Below are positions 54,011 to 64,000 of a DNA stretch of 64,000 bases, one piece after another (the stretch's first letter is position 1; the number at the start of each line of letters is the position of its first letter). Origin of the DNA: Diphasiastrum complanatum (Eukaryota; Streptophyta; Lycopodiopsida; Lycopodiales; Lycopodiaceae); contig CM055092.1 in NCBI GenBank assembly GCA_029204225.1, positions 100,496,200 to 100,560,199 on the forward strand. Direction: 5' to 3'. A model generated the notes under the pieces. That model ran no database searches. It worked only from the letters and a program-made list of their open reading frames with translations, and was not told where the DNA came from. Both the position numbers and the translations under genes were made by a program.

Positions 54011-55720
54011 CTCCCTCCCTCTTAAGAACCGTCTTGGTCCTCTAAGACTAAGTCTGGAAAAATCTTGCGAAGGACGCTGCCTCTTTCCCAGGTGGCATTC
54101 TCAACAGACTGATCATTCCACTTCACTAGATATTCCCGGTATAGAGTATGACGAGTCTGCGTCTCTCTACTATCAAGAATCTCCTCTGGTTCATGTGGAG
54201 GTTGTTGAGAATCGAATGGGAGAACTAGACCACTGTCCCTTACCATATTTTCTGATCTGGCTAAGGCTTTTCGTAACTGACTTACATGAAAGACTGGAAA
54301 AACCTTACTGCTGTGTGGGAGTTCTAGTTCATAGGTGACCTCGCCTAGTCTTCTACTGATGGTAAAAGGACCACAATACCAAGGAGACAACTTAGCACAC
54401 ATTCCTGATTTGAGGGTTTTGGAGTCAACTGGGACTCTCAAGAAGACTTTCTCACCAACGGAGAACCACACATCCCGTCTGTGTGGATCTGCATAATTCC
54501 GGGCTCCATCCTGGGACTGCCTAATGCTACGCTTAGCATGTTTTAGGTCTTCTAAAAAGTTTCTGGCTACTTCAACTTTTTCTTGTTTAAACCCTACAGC
54601 TGTGGGTGAGCGTGGGTGAAAACCGTACATCAGCATAAATGGGCTGTATTCCGTAGCTGAATGTTTGGTACTGTTATAAGCAAACTCTAGTATTGAGAGA
54701 TACTCCTCCCAATTAGTCTGCTTTTGCTGACGTATGCTCGAAGCATGTCCTCCAGCACCTGATTTACTCTTTCTTTTTGACCATCCATCTGTGGATGGTC
54801 AGTGGTACTCATGTTAAGTTTAGTATGGAGATGATGGAATATTGCTCTCCAAAAATTTCCATTAAACTTACTGTCTCGGTAGCTGACTATGCCGGAAGGT
54901 AGACCGTACAATTTAAATAGCCCATCACGGTTGTTTTGGTCGGAATAAAGTGAGCCGTGAGCCATTTTGGTCAGACGATCAACTGTGACCCATATAGCGT
55001 CATTACCCTTTTGGGTTTTAGGCAGGCCTACTATAAAATCCATGGAGATACTCTCCCATTTACCAGCTGGTATATCTAAGGGCTGTAACAACCCTAATGC
55101 CTTTAAACGCTCTGCTTTATTTACTTGACATTTCTGGCAACTGGTTACATATTGCTGGATGTCCTTTTTCATACCGGGCCAGAAAAATTGCTACGAAGCT
55201 CATAGGTCTTCTGAATGCTGGGGTACCCCGCACTAGGACTAGCATGACACTCATATAGGACCTGCTGCCTATAATCCTCTGAATTGGGGACACATACTCT
55301 ATCTTTATAGAGCAAGTACTCATCCTGAATGGAATACTGTTTCCATTTGAATCCTTGAGTCAATCGACCCTCAACCACTGGGGTTTGCTTGGGTAATACA
55401 GGCTCAGAATCCTCAACGTCATCTGACGTTTACTCGGACTCATCATCATCCTCAACGGAAGCTGCCGTATTCTTGGATGAACTAGCACCAGCCTCGGGGA
55501 CTGGTTTTGGGAGTCTGTAACTGTCTGCTTTGGACTGAGTTCCAGATAGTAGAGAAGAATGCATCATGCTGGCACTTCCCTCTCAAGGACTCGAGTAACT
55601 CACTACGAATCTGAGTAATACTCAGCTCGTTTATCATAGGCATTCTACTAAGTGCATCTGCTACTGTGTTGAATTTCCCCCGTCTATATCTGATAGACAT
55701 ATGAAACTCTTGCATGGGCA
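54011..55720 (-). mobile_element. mosaic element, Ty3/gypsy RNase H, integrase and chromodomain
   Basis: From high to low coordinate on the minus strand: RNase H end SIRYRRGKFNTVADALSRMP (55640-55720); integrase zinc-binding region LYECHAS...SCQKCQVNKAE (55100-55260); integrase core SMDFIVGLPKTQKG and TTDHPQMDGQKERVNQVLED (54687-55172); GPF/Y module LSPWYCGPFTISRRLGEV; and a chromodomain REYLVKWNDQSVENATWER (54022-54636, 204 codons). Chromodomain presence makes it a chromovirus. In the integrase the usual SDRD motif reads SYRDSKF, so a catalytic Asp appears lost. The core is also broken between 54636 and 54687. Polypurine tract aagagggagggag (54011-54023) directly follows the stop. Confidence 0.9.
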
Positions 55721-57240
55721 TGCATGATTTGACTCATGAGTGAGACACTATAAGAACAATCCGGTCTTGAATTACATAGGTAAATGACACAGCCAATAGC
55801 TTGACAATATAAAGTAGTATCAAATGGTTCACCATCACCTGACTAGTTAATTTTAGGCCTGTCTCCATAGGTGTGGCAATCGGCTTGCAATCTTCCATCT
55901 TGAACCGCTTCAAAATCTGCCCAATGTAGCGTTCTTGAGAGATGAAAATTCCAGCCCCTTCTTATACAAGATCAAGTATTACGGCATCAATCTGCTGCTC
56001 ATTACTTCCCGTAATAATAATATCATCAACATAAAGCAAAATAATGATGATATAATCTGAAGTATGCTTGACATAAAGAGTACATTTGCTAGGACTATTA
56101 GTAAACCCACGATCACAAAATTAGGCATGTATCTTTTGATACCACATCCTCGGAGCTTGCTTCAGTCCATAAAGTGCCTTCTTGAGAAGACAAACTTTAT
56201 CTTCATGGCCTTCAATCAAAAAACCAGCAGGTTGTCGAAGGTACACTTCCTCATTGAGATCACCATTGAGGAATGCTGTCTTTATGTCAAGTTGCCGCAA
56301 ACACCAACCAAAATGGGCAGCCAATTTGGTTACTACCCTCACGGTAGTCATCCGAGCAGTAGGAGAAAAAGTCTTCTCATAATCAATCCTCTTTTGCTGA
56401 GCATAGCCTTTGGCAACGAGCCTTGCCTTGTACCTTTCAATGGTACCATCTGCCTTATACTTGATTTTGTATACGCATTTAGAACCAATTGCCTTCTTCC
56501 CATGAGGAAGATCAACAAGATCCCAAATCTGGTTCTTCATGAGTGAGTCATACTCATCTTGCATCGCATCCTCCCAACATTTTACTCCCTTGGCCTGCTC
56601 ATAAAAATCAGGTTCTTCCGCAATATCTCCATGAGATGTAAGAGCAAAATCTGAAAAATCAGCATAGGCCATTGATTTTGTAGAGGCACGTGTCTTTCCA
56701 TCATAAAATGAACTTACTTTGATGTCTCGCAAAGTCAACAACAGCCACCGTGTGTCTCTTCTTAGAATTTGCTGTCCAAGATCCTCCGACACTGCACTTG
56801 GCTGTCCAAGATCTTCCAAAATTGGTCCTTGCTGTCCAACATTTCCTGCAGGCTGATTTTGAGCAACAACGGGCGGTTCTTGATGAACATTAGGCTCTAA
56901 ACTTGATGAGTTGTTGGGCAGTTCGAAACTAGTTGATTGCTGCCCCTTGGTTCTTCTTACAATCCTTGATGAAGTGCCCATACTTCTTGCAATAATGGCA
57001 ATTCCCTTTCTTCTTTTGAGTGTTGACATCTTGACCTCCAGTGGGCTTTTGTTAGGCTTCCCCTTTCCTTTTGACTTGCCTTTGCCCTTGCCTTTCGTGA
57101 AGAAAGCTGAAGCGGCCCAAAGCTGAAGGGTCTCGCTAGTATTGCAGAAGTTAGTTGGCAACAGTGTTCATGGTCTTCATGAAACACTTTTATCTCGGAA
57201 AATGCCGAGTCATTTGGGAAACTTACTGTCTGAACAAATG
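55721..57240 (-). mobile_element. mosaic element, Ty1/copia gag-RT block
   Basis: The minus-strand frame 56121-57161 (346 codons) begins in a Lys/Gly-rich gag piece. The matching knuckle CHYCKKYGHFIKDC (about 56959-57000) lies in another frame. It then passes, with protease and integrase missing, into copia RT: MQDEYDSLMKNQIWDLVDLP, ERYKARLVAKGYAQ, LDIKTAFLNGDLNEEVYLRQ and LKKALYGLKQAPRMWY. Beyond a stop, RT continues with LLYVDDIIITGSNEQQ (YVDD near 56025), QERYIGQILKRFKMEDC and FTYVIQD to about 55725, where Ty3 RNase H takes over. No copia LTR borders the block. Orientation is the same as the surrounding gypsy parts. Confidence 0.85.
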
Positions 57241-57249
57241 AACTTGTTT

Positions 57250-58325
57250 TTAATCTTTCTTTTCTTTTTTAGCGAATGGCCCCTTGGGACACTCTTTGAC
57301 TATGTGTCCCTTGCCCATGCACACAAAGCACAGACGTTCTTGTTTGGCTTTCTCAAAATCTTCTGGTTTTAAGGGCTGTATGAGTGATGGGCGTTTCTGA
57401 GGAGTTTCACTCTTAATTTTATCTTCTTTCTTTCTTTTTAAAAATTTTATTTTAAATTGAAAGTGTTTTCGAGGAGGCTGCTCAGAAAGAGGCTGCTGTC
57501 TCGCCTTCTTCCTACCCACTGAATCATCATAGATTTGAGCATATCTGAGAGCTTGCTCTAGGGTAGTAGGCGAGTTCTCTGGACCTTTACTTTATATTCA
57601 TCTTTAAGGCCACGGACAAATCCTTTGACTTTTTGATAGTCATCCATATTCTTTATCTTTAAAATTGCTTCTCGATACTACGAGATATATTGGATTAAGG
57701 ATTTGTCCAATATTGTTTTCTCCCAGGCTTCCCTGGCTCTACCAAGTTCATTTTCATGTAGAAACTCTCTTAGGAACGCTTCTAAGCCTTCCATGACCGG
57801 GGAGTCTGCCCAGTCTCCTAGAGGTTTAACCACCACTTATAGGCCATGGGCCCTAGGGAAAGACTAACCTGAAATGGTCAGGGGTCTGTTTAAGAGCATG
57901 TATGTTCTTCCATTTGCTGAGGAAGGTTTGTAGAATATCTGTGTTTCTATCCTTCTCTTCCCCAATAAAAGTAGGAGGCTGGGATGGGACCGAATAGGCT
58001 CATCCGAAACTGATGGAAGTGAAGGGGATGGATGAGAAGTAGATGGGAGGCTTCCTTTCACGGAGTTCAAAATTAAATCTTTGAGCTCGGCGAATGAGTC
58101 ATCCATATTGGATTTGAAATTGGCGAAAGCCAGTTTCAATTCATCCACTTCTGTTACCAAGTGGAGATACTGCTCCTTGGTAACCAATTCGTCGAGTTCT
58201 TCGGCAAATTGCTCCTATTCCTCCACTTCCATGGGTTCTTTCCCCTTACTGAACCTTAGAGATTCCGTTTCGAATTCATCAATGCCTCTTGTCGAGGGTT
58301 GATCAGGTCCCAGAGAAGTGGTCAT
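57250..58325 (-). mobile_element. mosaic element, Ty3/gypsy gag
   Basis: ATG at 58325 (MTTSLGPDQPSTRGIDEFET), in-frame TAG near 58216, then TKEQYLHLVTEVDELKLAFA (57864-58187), a probable coiled coil. Decayed capsid frames follow, then MGRKKARQQPLSEQPPRKHF and the zinc knuckle CFVCMGKGHIVKECPKGP (57250-57519, C-x2-C-x4-H-x4-C). A stop follows ten codons after the knuckle. Copia-type gag sequence starts within about 20 bp. Confidence 0.8.
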
Positions 58326-59208
58326 TTTCTGAGATAGAAAAAGAGTGTCTGACGTTCCTTCTTAAAAAAAAAAGTCGAAAAGACTAATTAGAACTGTACA
58401 AAGAAGGGAAAAGAGACTTAACTGTTTCTGAGGACTGTACTTCCAAAGAAAATATCAAGATAAACCCTTTCAGCTCTTCCGAAATTGTTTGCAGACCTGC
58501 TGTCCCGAAAAATCAGAAATCAGGGTGCCAAGATGCAAGTAAATTTTTGATCTTTCCTGCTCCCTACCCTCGCTGTCAGAGGTAGTGATCTGCTGCCCTG
58601 AAAAATCAGGATTGAAAACTGAAAAAGTGCAAAGACTTCAAATTCAAGGTGCCTTCCACCCTCGCTGACTGGGAAATAGCCCTGTAGCTCCAAAAAACTC
58701 AGATTTGAAGCCATAAACGGATCCCAAATTCTAGATTTATAAGGGCACCCTGCTCGCTGGTCTGGCTGAGATTCTACTGCTCAGAAATTTCTGACTTGAG
58801 GCCAAAATCCTTTCCAAAAATCCGATTTCCAGGAGGTAATAGCAGCGCTGAACCTGCTCACCTCTTTCTGACCTGAAATCCGCTCTGACCTGCAAAGATT
58901 TGTCTGATTTTGCAGCACTGACAGCTGATTTTACAGCGCTGGACCTGCTTGCAAACTCCTACCCCAAATCCGCTCAGAAATCAATAGTTTACACTCAAAG
59001 ACCAGGGGTAAATCACTGATCCTGCAGCGCTGAATCTATACAAGAAATTCTAACTCACAACAAGTGAGAATCTCATTGAAATTTGCTCAGTAGAAGGCTG
59101 TTCCTACAGCGCTGGCTCTCCTCTACTATTTCCTAAAAGTTAGAAGAGATTCTATACACTCTGATAGATTTCTCTCTTGCTGAAAACTAAGCTCCCAAAG
59201 ATGGAGAT
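58326..59208 (-). other. mosaic element leader
   Basis: Between gag ATG and primer site. No coding frame. Repeated motifs cagcgctg and tttctgac-like stretches (58700-59130). Confidence 0.5.
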
Positions 59209-59221
59209 GGCTCTGATACCA
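59209..59221 (-). other. mosaic element primer binding site
   Basis: The minus strand reads tggtatcagagcc, one base from the LTR end. Complementary to initiator tRNA-Met. Confidence 0.9.
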
Positions 59222-59222
59222 G

Positions 59223-59580
59223 TGTAAGAGATCCTAACATCACAGTAGGGCAAACACTAACTCATCCACCCAACCTTGCCTACTCCCTGATATGGAGCAA
59301 GCCCCTCCTAGCTCAGTGTGAGAACTGGTAGCATGCATAATGCCAAGTGTCGGCCACGTGGCACTGACGTGGCCGACTGCACGTCAGGACCCAACGTGGG
59401 GCCCTATCCTGCTGACAGGGTCGCTAGGCTGTGTTAGGCCCGCCATGGCTATGGACCGTGCCGGGGCACACTACTCACACTGTCTTGCCCTGTTGGTCTT
59501 GTACGTTGGACATGACCCTGACTGTGGTATCTGACCTCTTGTGTTCTCTAGGGTTCGGCACTGGTTACGTGCTCGTAACA
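59223..59580 (-). mobile_element. mosaic element, 5' LTR
   Basis: 358 bp partner of 53661-54010. Ends TGTAAGAG...GTAACA on +. Same gtcggccacgt/acgtggccgac inverted repeat (59349-59359, 59367-59377). Followed by agcct, the target duplication. Confidence 0.95.
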
Positions 59581-60144
59581 AGCCTGTTCCCACACGTGAA
59601 AGGATTTAGAAAAAGTACTTGTATAAAGTTAGAGTCATTTTAGATCAATCTACACATGTGTGAATTTGACTTTTGAGTAGAAATTTGGAAAAAGTCATTT
59701 TGGTCAAACTCCTTGTAATTAGCTTGCACTTCCATGTGAATGAGTAAATGCTCCCACATGTCAAGATGTTGTTCACACGTGTGGATCTGGATGTACTAGA
59801 TAAGATATACGTTTTCCCTTAGATCCTATTTTATAGGGAAGGTTCCCACTTTTTGTGGAGACTAGCATTTGGATTCCAGCTAGTAGGATAAGTCAACTTT
59901 GATCTATGAGCATATCTTGCTCCCATTGGTGGATCTACATGATGTGGCACTCCCCGCACGTGTGAAGACTTGCTGGACCAGTTTACAGGTCGTTCATGTA
60001 CTTGATCTATAAAGAGATCACCAAATCTAATGAGAAGTTGATGAGAGATTTCGATTCTAGCAATTTGCTTGAGATCTACACATTTGTTTTGTGATTTTAT
60101 GCTTGTAAGCTATCAACTGAGTTTAGTACTTTGCTCTCTGGTCA
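59581..60144 (+). mobile_element. copia E, 3' LTR, second part
   Basis: Resumes with agcctgttcccacacgtg and stays collinear with 49725-50292 to ctttgctctctggtca. Together with 53577-53660 it restores one LTR of about 645 bp. Confidence 0.9.
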
Positions 60145-60355
60145 CAGTCCGTACAGTGACTGTGTGAGGCCGCCCTTGTTAGTTTTGTGGTGTTACATCT
60201 ATTGATCTTGCTAAATAATTAGAGATATGCATCTAGATCAGGATCTAGTCAATAGAACTTGATGAATCCTTTGATTTGGCAATCAATAACTCTTGTAGAT
60301 TGATTAGTACAATCAATCATTGTCCTAAAATCAGAAAATTCACATTTATTACAAC

Positions 60356-60625
60356 TTATACAAGTACCTCGACTCGTAAATTCTAAAACAAATTGGAGCC
60401 CATCAAAATGATGATTTTATACAAATTATGCACTTCAGTGTTGATGGCCCAAAATTGCAAGGGCCCAAAGTTACATCAAATCGTGGTTCGAACCGCGCTT
60501 TATACAAGTACCTCAACTCATAGATTCTAAAACAAATTGGAGCCCATCAAAATGATGATTTTATACAAATTATGCACTTCAGTGTTGATGGCCCAAAATT
60601 GCAAGGGCCCAAAGTTACATGGAAT
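60356..60625 (+). repeat. 144-bp tandem duplication
   Basis: 60356-60499 is repeated from 60500. Over the shared part, ending cccaaagttacat, the visible differences include ctcgactcgta versus ctcaactcata, i.e. CpG to CpA changes. Unit 1 also contains ggttcgaaccgcg. Confidence 0.9.
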
Positions 60626-60666
60626 CTGTTGGAAATGCTCGAGGAGAGCCAGAACCGCGCGCGTGC

Positions 60667-60668
<2 letters not shown>

Positions 60669-60705
<37 letters not shown>
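60669..60705 (+). repeat. (GA)n microsatellite
   Basis: About 18 GA units after gcgcgcgtgccc. Confidence 0.95.
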
Positions 60706-60711
<6 letters not shown>

Positions 60712-61531
60712 GGGCATTAGCTATTAGCATTGGAGCAAAAAAATTTGCCATGGTTTCATTGAGGGTTTAGGGTGTTTAAGCATTTGTGTTTTGAAATTTC
60801 AAATTTTTGCAATGTGCAAACATGATACGTCAATGTGCATATCAAGATCAATGATTGTGCATTGAATCTTGAATCCTTAATCATTGATCATTCAAGAATG
60901 ATGAATCAACATTGATAGCTTGATTTTGATATGTGAAATGAAGATCATAGATGGTAGACCTTGATTGATGGGGTTGAGTGTGGGCATTGTGAGAGGGGTG
61001 TGGGTACTTAGTGGTTGGATTTGGCAACTAGTTAGGAGCTAGAAGTTAGAAGTTAGAGGTATTAGGTAAGCATTGATCCTTTTTAGTGGTTAGTAGTTAC
61101 TAGTTAGTGGCTACCATTTAGTTAACAGTTGGAAGTTGGAGCTTGGTGGTTTAGGGTTAGAACTTAGGTAATTGGGCTTTAAGCAGCCACATATCTGATG
61201 ATATGTAAACATTAAAAAATCAATAGTCAAATTTCAAAAAATGAAATGTTTGAAGTGTAAGAGTTGAATGTTTATCTCTTACTCTGGGCCCCAACCTCGA
61301 AGGGCTAGCCGCGTCCGATGCAACATGAGTGAGTATCGTGTCAGGAGCATGCATGCAAGGGGCAATCTCGTACCCCCCCCAAACGTAACAAACGTGCCCT
61401 GATGCGTGTGGGCCCTTCCGTATAACTGAGGTGACAGTATCTGCAAGTCCATCTCTTCGTGCCCGATGTGATATGGGCTGCAGCGATGGTAACATGATCC
61501 CACAAGGGATCCCTATCCCTCGGCATGGTGG

Positions 61532-61533
<2 letters not shown>
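60706..61533. other. no recognised content
   Basis: Contains simple direct repeats of the type tagttagtagttac / ttggaagttggagctt (60970-61160). No gene or transposon motif. Confidence 0.4.

Positions 61534-61560
<27 letters not shown>
61534..61560 (+). repeat. (CT)n microsatellite
   Basis: About 13 CT units, no LINE fragment recognised beside it. Confidence 0.9.
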
Positions 61561-61564
<4 letters not shown>

Positions 61565-62207
61565 ACGGAGTCAAAATCCAAATGATAGATCTCTCTCCCC
61601 TCTTTGTCTCTCTTATGATAGATCTCTCTCTCCCTCTAGGCTCTCTATGTCCTAATCTAGTTTCTAGTTTCACTGGACTCATGAGTCATATGTATTATAT
61701 GTATTATGGATTCGGATTCTTGAACTTTGTAGATAGTAGGGTGATATCATGGAAAGTTGATTATCTAATATCAATAAAGGTTTTACAATTTTGATTTTAA
61801 TATTTATCATTTATGTAATATGTATTTGCCATTTGCCATTTTGATATTCCCGACTACTTTGTAGACATAATGACTGTGGCTTGCCGCTTATCACAATTGT
61901 AATTTGTTTCTGAAGCAACAAAATCTCAGGTCAAGTGTAATTACAATTTACGATATGTAATATGTATTATGTATTGATTAATCCAGGATGGGTTTGTGTT
62001 TCATTGCTATCAAACACGTGGATTTATCATTTATGATTTTACAAAAGCATTTGCTGGTCTATCAGACATTACTTGAGTCTTGGAACTTCATATGTATTAT
62101 AATTTATGCGAATATTGGATTCAGTATGTAGAATCTAGATAAATTTTTTTGGCTTCCTCTAGAGTCTATTGAAAGTTGAAACATTTAGACGAGGTTTTAT
62201 ATATATT

Positions 62208-62372
62208 ACTTCTTTCTTTTGCATGAGAGATATGAGAAACAATGATGAATGATCGTACTCCTCAGTCCTCTTAGCAGCTAAGCAAGCAGATCCTGATTCC
62301 TTCAAATAGTTGTACTCATCTTCAACCTTCTCAAACATTATCATAACCTTCTTGTTTATTCTTTTCTCGACA
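62208..62372 (-). CDS. possible unidentified exon on the minus strand
   Basis: A good acceptor (acttatttgcag on the minus strand) ends at 62373. The frame VEKRINKKVMIMFEKVEDEY, then NYLKESGSACLAAKRTEEYD..SLFLISLM, is open, charged and unlike the transposon frames around it. The 3' donor is weak. I do not recognise the protein. It could be an exon of a gene on the opposite strand, or chance. Confidence 0.2.
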
Positions 62373-62629
62373 CTGCAAATAAGTTTGAAATAATATTACA
62401 ATCTTAAGTAGGCTGCAGTAGGTAATGTGGCAAAGGCATAATGCATTGCTCCAACTGTCAGATGAATCATGATTCAGAACCTACCTAGCTACCATATCTA
62501 TTATCACCTCAAATTTCAATTATACTCCTAAACCCTGACTCCACAGTGCACACTGTCCACAGTCTCCTTAGCAAGCAGATCCTTGTACAGTTGTACCTAG
62601 CAATTTTTTTAAAAAAAATTAAAAGGATA

Positions 62630-62720
62630 GGTTCGAACCGTTTTCCGATTCGAAACTGGCCTGCCTGTTCGAACCAAAAAGAATCGTATAGAATCGGCCG
62701 ATTCGAATCGGGGTGTAACC
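62630..62720. repeat. cluster of ttcgaa/cgattcg palindromes
   Basis: ggttcgaacc, ccgattcgaa, gttcgaacc, tagaatcggccgattcga, ending ggggtgtaaccttg. It resembles the subterminal region of a hAT-like element (compare the one at 51424), but a second end was not found. Confidence 0.35.
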
Positions 62721-63059
62721 TTGCAAGGGCTTGACAAATACGTCCAAATTGGACCTTTCAGGGGCATGATGGGTGTCAAATTTCAACATTGGACTTGGAT
62801 TATGGATAACCAACCACGCATCGTGGGACCTACAACGTGTCGTGGAGTCACGCATTTGTCCACTTGTCATGCCTTGGCCTATAGTTGCGGGGTTGCCTTT
62901 TATGGCCTATTTGTGTATAGGGGTAGGACCCTTCATGAGGTGGCCTATGATGGCTCTAGGGCATAGAGGGTGGGCTTGGTTTGAGCCCTACCTACGATGG
63001 GGTGGATCGTGAGCGTCCAACTTCTTGTGATGTTGTGTACCTACCAGATTGGGTCGATG

Positions 63060-63229
63060 TGGGGGTTATAACACACATCATCAACATATAGCATATGGCA
63101 ATTAGGATGCATGTGCTCGGCTTGCTCAATAATGGATCGGAGTGTGATGATGTGATTAGTAGTGTAGTGCGCCCTGAAACCAGCCTGATTCATAGCATAC
63201 AGTCTCCTGATCTCTGCCTCTGTGCTCAT

Positions 63230-63234
<5 letters not shown>
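63060..63234 (-). mobile_element. LINE RT fragment next to a (CT)n tract
   Basis: The minus strand reads EAEIRRLYAMNQAGFRAHYT, then TLRSIIEQAEHMHPNCHMLYVD. This matches the AMGQAGFRPGYSTS...LR.IIEEA..... .. C.FVD segment of the intact LINE at 20202. 5'-truncated against (AC)n(CT)n. Confidence 0.8.

Positions 63235-63301
<67 letters not shown>
63231..63301. repeat. (GT)n-(GA)n compound microsatellite
   Basis: (GT)11 then (GA)24 on +, i.e. (CT)n-(AC)n upstream of the minus-strand LINE fragment. Confidence 0.95.
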
Positions 63302-63304
<3 letters not shown>

Positions 63305-63479
63305 CATTTATGTCTATTAGGTATCATAAGGTACGTAAGATTGAAAAGTACTTGTCAAGTTTGTCATATCCTGGGACCGTATAAGACCATCTCCGAAAAG
63401 AACTAACCAACCATTAGAATCAGGCTAAGTGAAAGCATACATGTATTCAAGATTGAGCATCTAAAATAAACTATATTGA

Positions 63480-63956
63480 GCTTAGAAAGTGTTGTTGGGC
63501 TCCTGGACATGAAGGATGCAAAGCGACGTGGCTAAGCATACAGTTTGTGGTGCGATGTGTAGACTAGCTGCATTGTCTATGGGTGCGATTCCGAGTGGGG
63601 ACATGTACCTCATCCTATGAACCGTCCTTTGCATCAAAATCATGTTGTGAGTGGCGACGAAGGAATTATGAGGTGATGGAATGCTGAAACAGATCACAAC
63701 CTTCAATATTGCTAGTGCTGTATACATCACTCTCATTTGAAACATCTCTTTGATCATCAAGGCAACAGACCTCTGATTTGCATAGAGTCATTGGCTGGTC
63801 TTTGAAGATGTAGTGGTATTTCCCGCAAATCTAATAGTCGAGCGGACTCTTAAGAGATAAAATGCTCCTCCTATGCCATTTTTGGAGTCAACAATCCTAA
63901 GTGAACTTTTCTGTAATCAGTCAAAGCCCCTGAATACCATATGCAAGAGATATTGT

Positions 63957-63958
<2 letters not shown>
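63480..63958 (-). mobile_element. LINE C-terminal fragment (zf-RVT region), decayed
   Basis: On the minus strand, in shifting frames: GIEEEHF-like and LDY.ICGKYHYIFKDQP (about 63780-63850), matching YYEIRGRYHCLYRDIP of the intact LINE, preceded by C/V-x2 remnants of the zinc motif, then LMIKEM (compare LMIREM). The 5' side is cut at the (GA)n tract at the window end. Confidence 0.65.

Positions 63959-63959
<1 letters not shown>

Positions 63960-64000
<41 letters not shown>
63960..64000. repeat. (GA)n microsatellite, runs off the window
   Basis: At least 20 GA units, (CT)n in the orientation of the adjacent LINE. Confidence 0.95.

Overview
The window is nuclear DNA of a land plant with a large, transposon-rich genome. 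The evidence is spliced host genes with GT-AG introns of several kilobases, a plant-type orphan kinesin (KIN-10A/PAKRP2 type), L1-like LINEs with the plant zf-RVT C-terminus, many Ty1/copia and Ty3/gypsy LTR elements, and long (CT)n/(GA)n microsatellites. A non-flowering lineage (fern or gymnosperm) is possible, because one host gene is an SLC19 carrier that I do not associate with flowering plants. I cannot fix the species. There is no rRNA, tRNA gene, CRISPR array or bacterial sequence.

Host gene 1 (1 to about 23.5 kb, + strand) is an SLC19-type transporter (reduced folate/thiamine carrier family) whose 5' end lies before the window. I could place exons at 34-95, 8906-9040, 14553-14967, a problematic one near 22825-22876, and the last at 23310-23522. 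Its introns are filled with transposons. The first holds five LINE fragments and a gypsy RNase H remnant. The second holds a gypsy gag and LTR remnants. The third holds a rearranged LINE derivative and one LINE with an intact 775-codon reverse-transcriptase frame (20202-22529).

24-45 kb is a graveyard of LTR elements. It contains a minus-strand copia with LTRs and PBS (28150-32058), copia RNase H and integrase pieces (32.3 and 35.3 kb), a minus-strand gypsy-type remnant with a tRNA-Asp primer site and a 968-bp LTR (35710-38874), a minus-strand copia (38.9-41.6 kb), and a plus-strand copia 5' end with two primer sites (43.4-44.6 kb).

Host gene 2 (from 46260, + strand) is the first coding exon of a kinesin. 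Its next exon is not in the window. Downstream is a nested stack. A plus-strand copia (49645-60144) carries a 795-bp hAT-like element with an 8-bp target duplication (51424-52218). Its 3' LTR is split by a 5.9-kb minus-strand element with its own LTRs and a 5-bp target duplication AGCCT (53661-59580). That inner element is a mosaic: Ty3/gypsy gag, RNase H and integrase-chromodomain surround a Ty1/copia gag-RT block on the same strand.

Three patterns stand out: the Ty3/Ty1 mosaic; the repeated occurrence of truncated LINE ends directly against (CT)n tracts; and three adjacent hairpins in the gypsy LTR whose outer stems differ in sequence but each remain self-complementary.
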